Shown: positions 59,628-64,000 of the stretch, in pieces
Layout: each line of letters begins with the position of its first letter
How positions within the stretch are numbered: the stretch's first letter is position 1
Origin: Tenebrionibacter intestinalis
Lineage (GTDB): Bacteria > Pseudomonadota > Gammaproteobacteria > Enterobacterales > Enterobacteriaceae
Length of the DNA: 64,000 nucleotides
Assembly: GCF_016632365.1 (NCBI RefSeq)
Contig: NZ_JAEPBH010000007.1
Coordinates: 1-64,000 of the forward strand
Reading direction: 5' to 3'
The notes under the pieces: generated by a model
What the model was told of the DNA's origin: nothing
The model's database searches: none
The model's input: only the letters and a program-made list of their open reading frames with translations
Translations under genes and position numbers: made by a program

Positions 59628-60194
59628 GGTAGAACCGTTATTATTTTTGTGAGCGTACTATGAATGGTACATGGCTGAAAGCGCAGCGCAAGGGCAGCGG
59701 CGCGCCAGCCGGCTGGATACGGGCCAGCGCGTGTTTTTGCGCCTGTTGCGTCATCCCGGGCGTGCATGGCGCCGTTTGCCAGGGGCGATTTACTGCGGCG
59801 GAAGGTTTGTCGCGATAAAATTTTCCTGTTCCATTTACAGGCAGCGGCGATGCGTGGTAACTCGCAACGCTTTGATTTACAGCGTTCAGTCAGGTTCGGG
59901 CGTTTGCATAGCGCAGCTCGGATGCGTTAACCGCGCTTCAACCGGGGACAAGCTTTCCGATAAGTCACCCATTTTCGCTATTCTTGATACGCTTTATGAA
60001 AGAGACACCATAGCGAAAAGAGGATGGTTCCCGAGTAACGGCGAGCGGCCCGTTTGGGGCGCAAGCGGAGGGGGGAGTTAGAGGCGCATTTGCTCGTCGC
60101 GCACTCGTCTGCTGTGTGGGGCGCTGTTGCTTACTGAACTGAATTCTGGCTAACTTGTTAATAATATTGGCTAATGACTCCTGAGGTGCAAGAG
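59628..60194. other. Divergent ybhA-pgl spacer
   Basis: About 567 bp without a supported gene. A 136-codon plus-strand ORF (59671-60081) has no ribosome site and an Arg/Cys-rich composition typical of chance frames. The last 60 bases are AT-rich and may contain the pgl promoter; gaggtgcaagag precedes the pgl start. Confidence 0.55.
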
Positions 60195-61190
60195 ATGAAA
60201 CAAACCGTATATACCGCCAGCCCCGAAAGTCAACAAATCCACGTCTGGCGCCTTGACGGTAGCGGTGCGCTGACGCTTGTGCAGGTGGTGGACGTCGCAG
60301 GGCAGGTACAGCCGATGGTGATTAGTCCGGACAAGCAGTGGCTGTATGTTGGCGTGCGCCCGGCGTTTCGCGTTATTGCGTACCGGATTGCGCCTGATGA
60401 CGGTACGCTTACTGAAGCCGGTCACGCCGCGCTGCCTGGCAGCCCAACGCATATCTCTACCGATCGCACGGGGCGTTTTCTCTTTTGCGGCTCTTACAAC
60501 GGCGGCTGCGTGAGCGTAACGCCGCTGGTGGATGGCCTGCCGCAGGCCGTTGCGACGGTGATTGAAGGGCTGGAGGGCTGCCACTCGGCTACTGTCTCGC
60601 CGGATAACCGCACGCTGTGGGTGCCTGCGTTGAAGCAGGATCGCATTTGCCTGTTTACGCTGTGTGACGACGGCGCGCTGATAGCGCAAAACCCGGCTGA
60701 CGTTCACACCGTAGAAGGCGCAGGCCCGCGTCATCTGGTGTTTCATCCAAACCGACAGTATGCCTACTGCGTCAATGAACTCAACAGCACGGTGGACGTC
60801 TGGGAGCTCAAAGATCCGCACGGCAATATTGAATGTGTCCAGACGCTCGATATGATGCCGCCAGGCTTTTCCGACACCCGCTGGGCCGCAGATATCCATA
60901 TCACGCCCGATGGCCGCCATCTCTATGCCTGCGATCGCACCGCGAGCGTTATCACGATTTTTAGCGTTTCCGAAGATGGCAGCGTGCTGGCTGTGGAAGG
61001 GCACCAGAATACCGAAGCGCAGCCGCGCGGTTTTAATATCGACAACAGCGGACAATTTTTGATTGCCGCCGGGCAGAAGTCTCACCATATTGCGGTGTAT
61101 AGCATTACCGGCGCGCAGGGGCTTTTGCAGGAGAAAGGCCGCTATGCGGCGGGTCAGGGTCCAATGTGGGTTGTGGTTAACGCCTGGTAA
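60195..61190 (+). CDS. pgl: 6-Phosphogluconolactonase
   Basis: Hydrolyses 6-phosphogluconolactone in the oxidative pentose phosphate pathway (YbhE). The start at [18 protein letters not shown] gives 331 residues as in E. coli; an ATG 21 bases upstream lacks a better ribosome site. The fold is a seven-bladed propeller with repeated [34 protein letters not shown] and [12 protein letters not shown] blades. It ends at a hairpin disrupted by a mobile-looking element. Confidence 0.97.
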   Translation: MKQTVYTASPESQQIHVWRLDGSGALTLVQVVDVAGQVQPMVISPDKQWLYVGVRPAFRVIAYRIAPDDGTLTEAGHAALPGSPTHISTDRTGRFLFCGSYNGGCVSVTPLVDGLPQAVATVIEGLEGCHSATVSPDNRTLWVPALKQDRICLFTLCDDGALIAQNPADVHTVEGAGPRHLVFHPNRQYAYCVNELNSTVDVWELKDPHGNIECVQTLDMMPPGFSDTRWAADIHITPDGRHLYACDRTASVITIFSVSEDGSVLAVEGHQNTEAQPRGFNIDNSGQFLIAAGQKSHHIAVYSITGAQGLLQEKGRYAAGQGPMWVVVNAW

Positions 61191-61205
61191 ACGCGTCTGC
61201 GCTAA

Positions 61206-61395
61206 AGCGGGCAGCCTGACGCTGCCCGCTGAGACGGCCGACAAACCCCATCCTGACTGCGACAGGATGGATGAAAAACAATAAAAATAAGGAAAATCAA
61301 AGCATTGATTTTCGCCTGCTTACCACAAAGACGGAAAAACCCCGCTTTTTCCTTCTTTGACAACAATCTGAGCGGGCAGCCTGACGCTGCCCGCT
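61206..61395 (+). repeat. 138-bp miniature element, copy 2, with 25-bp direct repeats
   Basis: The element (61232-61369) carries terminal sequences agacggccgacaaa and tttgacaacaatct. It is flanked by a perfect 25-bp direct repeat (61206-61230 and 61371-61395) that is itself the pgl terminator hairpin (agcgggcagc...gctgcccgct). The downstream copy keeps the T run (ctttta), the upstream copy has lost it, which fits insertion of the element next to the hairpin with duplication of the target. Confidence 0.9.
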
Positions 61396-61399
61396 TTTA
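61371..61399 (+). terminator. pgl terminator (distal copy)
   Basis: The stem agcgggcagc/gctgcccgct with a ctgac loop and tttt tail, now 180 bp past the pgl stop because of the inserted element. It faces the convergent ybhC gene. Confidence 0.8.
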
Positions 61400-61441
61400 C
61401 CCCGCAAGCCTCCCGTCCGGGAGAGGCGGTCAACCGCAGAG

Positions 61442-62731
61442 TTATTCGCCGTCCTGACCTTTGTTATTAAATTCCCACAGGCGGTTGAAGCGCGGATCGT
61501 TAAGGTCGCGCAGTGGATTACCCTGCTCGTCTACGCCATTGCCGATATTGCCGCGAAACGGGCGCTGAGAGCCGAGCGCGTCGCCCCAGGGGCGCGCGGC
61601 GTTAAAGCCTTTGCCGATAATGCTGTCGCGGATCACCGCCTGGCCGTTGGCGCTCTGGCCTGGCGCATAACCGTTTACCGGCGTGCCCACATCCCAGGCG
61701 CGGCCTAATTGCGCTACGCCCTGGCCGTCTGCGATAAAGCGGCTATTTGTTGCCAAAAAACCATAGAACATGTTTGGGCGCGTAGCCGGGGCGAAAACGT
61801 AACCCTCCCGATCTGTGCGGCTGCTTACTACGCGGAAAACGGTGTTATCAAACACGACTGCGCCGCGGCCGGAAACCAGATCCACATCGCCTTCAATATA
61901 GCTGTGCGTTACCAGCGTGCGGGTTAGTCTGTCGGTCAGCTTGCGGTTATGAATATCGCTGTTGGTGACGAAGAAAGTATTCTGGCGGCCCAGCAGGTTA
62001 ACATTATTTATTTGTACCCGATCGCCGTCGCTGCGCAGCGCCACGGCGGGATGGTCACCTGCGCCAGCGCCGTCGCCCAGTGTGTTCTGGATGGTAAGGT
62101 TTTGCAATTGTAGACCGTCATTTTGCGACCACACGGCGGCGGAACACAGTATACCGACGGACGCGCTCCGGCGATTCTGGCAACTGTCAAACATATACCA
62201 TGCCGGTTTGCCAGGCATATACTTGCCGGACGGGTTCACGGTGTGACGCCAGGCGGTGGCGTCCATTCCCGCCTCCAGCGCCAGGCCGATTTTTACATCG
62301 GCGGGTTTCTCGCCGACGCCGTACAGCGTGATGCTGCCAGAAGCCGCCGGAATGAAGACGGTACCCGGGTAATCCCCTGGCAGGATGGCGATATATTGAC
62401 GCTGGCTGGCGTGTTTTATGGTGGCGGCGTCTACGGCGGCCTGGATAGTGTGATGTGTTACGCCCTGCGCGTTAACCGGACCTACGACAAAATCCGGCTG
62501 CTGCGGCAGTACGATAGCTGCAGGACGCCACGGCTGTTCGTTCGGGTTGAGCGAGGAAAACCAGTGCTGAATGCTGTAATTTTCCGCTTCACGGGGGTAA
62601 AGCACCGGGCGCGCGTCTGTGCCAGGGGCGAGCTGGTCGGAAGCGGAGTGGGGGGAAGATGTGCTACAGGCCGTCAGCGCTGCGCTGCAAAGCAGCGTTA
62701 TCGCCAGGCGGGAAACTGAAAGTGTGTTCAT
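61442..62731 (-). CDS. ybhC: Outer membrane lipoprotein YbhC (pectinesterase-like acyl-CoA thioesterase)
   Basis: A 429-residue lipoprotein (E. coli 427): signal peptide with lipobox LTAC, lipidated Cys at 22, then a right-handed beta-helix of the carbohydrate esterase family 8 (pectinesterase). E. coli YbhC is an outer-membrane protein lacking pectin esterase activity and reported as an acyl-CoA thioesterase. The family segments HTIQAAVDAA, GDHPAVALRSDGDRVQINNVNLLGRQNTFFV and YIEGDVDLVSGRGAVVFDN are seen. In E. coli it lies further from pgl; here ybhDHIJ are absent. Confidence 0.93.
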   Translation of the reverse strand: MNTLSVSRLAITLLCSAALTACSTSSPHSASDQLAPGTDARPVLYPREAENYSIQHWFSSLNPNEQPWRPAAIVLPQQPDFVVGPVNAQGVTHHTIQAAVDAATIKHASQRQYIAILPGDYPGTVFIPAASGSITLYGVGEKPADVKIGLALEAGMDATAWRHTVNPSGKYMPGKPAWYMFDSCQNRRSASVGILCSAAVWSQNDGLQLQNLTIQNTLGDGAGAGDHPAVALRSDGDRVQINNVNLLGRQNTFFVTNSDIHNRKLTDRLTRTLVTHSYIEGDVDLVSGRGAVVFDNTVFRVVSSRTDREGYVFAPATRPNMFYGFLATNSRFIADGQGVAQLGRAWDVGTPVNGYAPGQSANGQAVIRDSIIGKGFNAARPWGDALGSQRPFRGNIGNGVDEQGNPLRDLNDPRFNRLWEFNNKGQDGE

Positions 62732-62910
62732 TATGCTCCAGGCAGGTCAAAGTAAAAGTAAGTCCTTCAAATCCTGCTTTTTATACTAAGTTGAGCGAAA
62801 CGGGAAGCCTGAACAGCAAAAGAGACGAATCTGCTTACGCCGGCAGTGTGTGCGGCGTCAGAAAACGCGATAACAATCGTTGATGCGGTTGACAACAGCG
62901 CCGTAATGAA

Positions 62911-62936
62911 AATAAATGTCTATACAACTCATGACA
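62911..62936. promoter_or_regulatory. Possible HutC operator before hutI
   Basis: atgtctatacaactcat resembles the HutC site core ttgtatatacaa, 12-36 bases before the hutI start. HutC represses hut genes and is released by urocanate. The match is partial, so this is tentative. Confidence 0.4.
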
Positions 62937-62946
62937 AGTGACCATT

Positions 62947-64000
62947 ATGACTGAACTGACCGCTGACGATTGTCTCTGGCGCAACGCGCGCCTGGCCACG
63001 CTGGACTCGCGCCTGCCGCAGCCCTACGGCCTGCTTGAAAATTATGCGCTTGTTGTGCGTAACGGGCATATTCGCGCCGTTGTGCCCGATCCTGGCCCGC
63101 GCCCCGGCCAGGCGAACTGTGTGGATCTCGAAGGGCGGCTGGTCACGCCCGGATTGATTGACTGCCATACGCACCTTATTTTTGGCGGCAGTCGCGCTCA
63201 GGAATGGGAACAGCGTATGAACGGCGTGTCCTACCAGCAGATTAGCGCCCAGGGCGGAGGCATTAATGCGACGGTGGGCGCAACGCGTGCGGCGCAACCG
63301 GCGCAGTTGCTGGGCCTGGCCCGGCAGCGCGTGAAAAAGCTTATGCATGAGGGCGTCACAACCCTTGAAATTAAATCCGGCTATGGGCTTGATTTGCAAA
63401 GCGAAGAAAAAATGTTGCAGGTGGCAGGAAGGCTTGCCCGGGAGAACCCGATTGAGATAAGCCGAACGCTGCTGGCGGCGCATGCCACGCCGGCGGAATA
63501 TAAAGGCGATCCTGAAGGCTATATCACCCTGGTTTGTGAAACGCTACTTCCCGCGCTGTGGGAAAAGGGGTTGTTTGAAGCGGTGGATGTTTTTTGCGAA
63601 AGCGTGGGGTTTAGCCCGGCGCAGAGCGAGCGCGTATTTCGTGCCGCCTGCGCGCGCGGTATTGCGGTAAAAGGCCACGTTGAACAACTCTCCTGCCTGG
63701 GCGGCGCGCAGCTTGTGAGCCGCTATCGCGGTTTATCTGCCGATCACGTTGAATATCTTGATGAAGACGGCGTTGCGGCGATGGCGCAGAGCGCAACCGT
63801 GGCGGTGTTGCTGCCGGGCGCGTTTTATTTTCTTAATGAATCCCGCCGGCCGCCGGTTGCGCTATTGCGCAAATATCGGGTGCCGATGGCGGTCGCTACC
63901 GATTACAACCCGGGAACCAGCCCTTTTCTCAGCCTGCATCTGGCGATGAATATGGCCTGCGTGCAGTTTGGCCTCACGCCAGAAGAGGCCTGGGCCGGGG
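62947..64000 (+). CDS. hutI: Imidazolonepropionase HutI (partial, runs off the window)
   Basis: Third step of histidine degradation: imidazolonepropionate to N-formiminoglutamate. The frame is open from the ATG at 62947 ([21 protein letters not shown]) to the window end, about 351 codons of an expected ~405. Amidohydrolase features are present: [22 protein letters not shown] with the HTH metal ligands, [21 protein letters not shown] and ATDYNPGTS. The remaining hut genes should follow. Being incomplete, its 3' end is unknown. In Salmonella and Klebsiella hutI is likewise next to ybhC. Confidence 0.95.
   Translation, partial: MTELTADDCLWRNARLATLDSRLPQPYGLLENYALVVRNGHIRAVVPDPGPRPGQANCVDLEGRLVTPGLIDCHTHLIFGGSRAQEWEQRMNGVSYQQISAQGGGINATVGATRAAQPAQLLGLARQRVKKLMHEGVTTLEIKSGYGLDLQSEEKMLQVAGRLARENPIEISRTLLAAHATPAEYKGDPEGYITLVCETLLPALWEKGLFEAVDVFCESVGFSPAQSERVFRAACARGIAVKGHVEQLSCLGGAQLVSRYRGLSADHVEYLDEDGVAAMAQSATVAVLLPGAFYFLNESRRPPVALLRKYRVPMAVATDYNPGTSPFLSLHLAMNMACVQFGLTPEEAWAG

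Noticed and set aside
59671-60081. 136-codon ORF between ybhA and pgl
   Set aside because: No ribosome site, Arg/Cys-rich chance composition, no recognised family.
60171-61244. 357-codon ORF antisense to pgl
   Set aside because: Shadow of the pgl reading frame; composition typical of antisense frames in GC-rich genes.

Overview
This window is an ordinary stretch of an enterobacterial (Enterobacteriaceae) chromosome. The proteins are near-identical in length to their E. coli/Salmonella/Klebsiella counterparts. The gene order also follows the E. coli glnS-to-hut region: chiPQ, fur, fldA, ybfEF, seqA, pgm, ybfA, ybgA, phrB, ybgI, pxpBC, nei, gltA, sdhCDAB, sucABCD, cydABX-ybgE, ybgC-tolQRAB-pal-cpoB, tRNA-Lys/Val, nadA-pnuC, zitB, ybgS, aroG, gpmA, galETKM, modF, modE, acrZ, modABC, ybhA, pgl, ybhC, hutI. 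The genus cannot be fixed by eye. A chitobiase in the chiPQ operon and a hut locus beside ybhC point away from E. coli K-12 itself. I see no prophage, CRISPR array, intact insertion sequence or integrative island.

Layout. 1-5 kb: chitin-oligosaccharide uptake and hydrolysis (chiP, chiQ, GH20 hexosaminidase), with a preserved ChiX sRNA pairing site at the chiP start. 5-17.6 kb: iron regulator, flavodoxin, SeqA, phosphoglucomutase, and repair and salvage genes (phrB, ybgI, pxpBC, nei). 17.9-34.7 kb: the TCA and respiration block (citrate synthase, succinate dehydrogenase, 2-oxoglutarate dehydrogenase, succinyl-CoA synthetase, cytochrome bd-I). 34.8-40.4 kb: the Tol-Pal envelope system. 40.5-41.4 kb: four tRNA genes followed by tandem repeats. 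41.7-48 kb: NAD precursor genes, zinc efflux, aroG and gpmA. 48.4-52.7 kb: the gal operon. 53.1-58.4 kb: molybdate regulation and transport. 58.8-64 kb: ybhA, pgl, ybhC and the start of hutI, which runs off the end.

What is absent compared with the E. coli order is informative: speF-potE and kdpFABCDE between pgm and ybfA, dtpD between phrB and ybgI, pxpA between pxpC and nei, mngRAB between sucD and cydA, and ybhDHIJ between pgl and ybhC. Loss of pxpA leaves an apparently incomplete 5-oxoprolinase operon.

The most unusual content is in the spacers. (a) Three copies of a ~138-bp miniature element have ~14-bp terminal inverted repeats and two internal hairpins; two copies sit between perfect direct repeats of 25 and 16 bp, suggesting past mobility. 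(b) An ERIC-like element is tandemly amplified in the sdhB-sucA spacer as alternating 122/121-bp units bounded by a 14-bp inverted repeat. (c) About 3.5 copies of a 158-bp repeat follow the last tRNA-Lys gene; each carries the tRNA 3' end and an intrinsic terminator, resembling the rtT repeats of E. coli tyrT. (d) Smaller dispersed hairpin families lie beside gpmA, galE, chiP and ybfA. Many classical regulatory sites are readable: ChiX target, NadR, TyrR, Fur, both GalR/GalS operators with the CRP site, ModE, the sdh promoter and a cyd FNR-like site.
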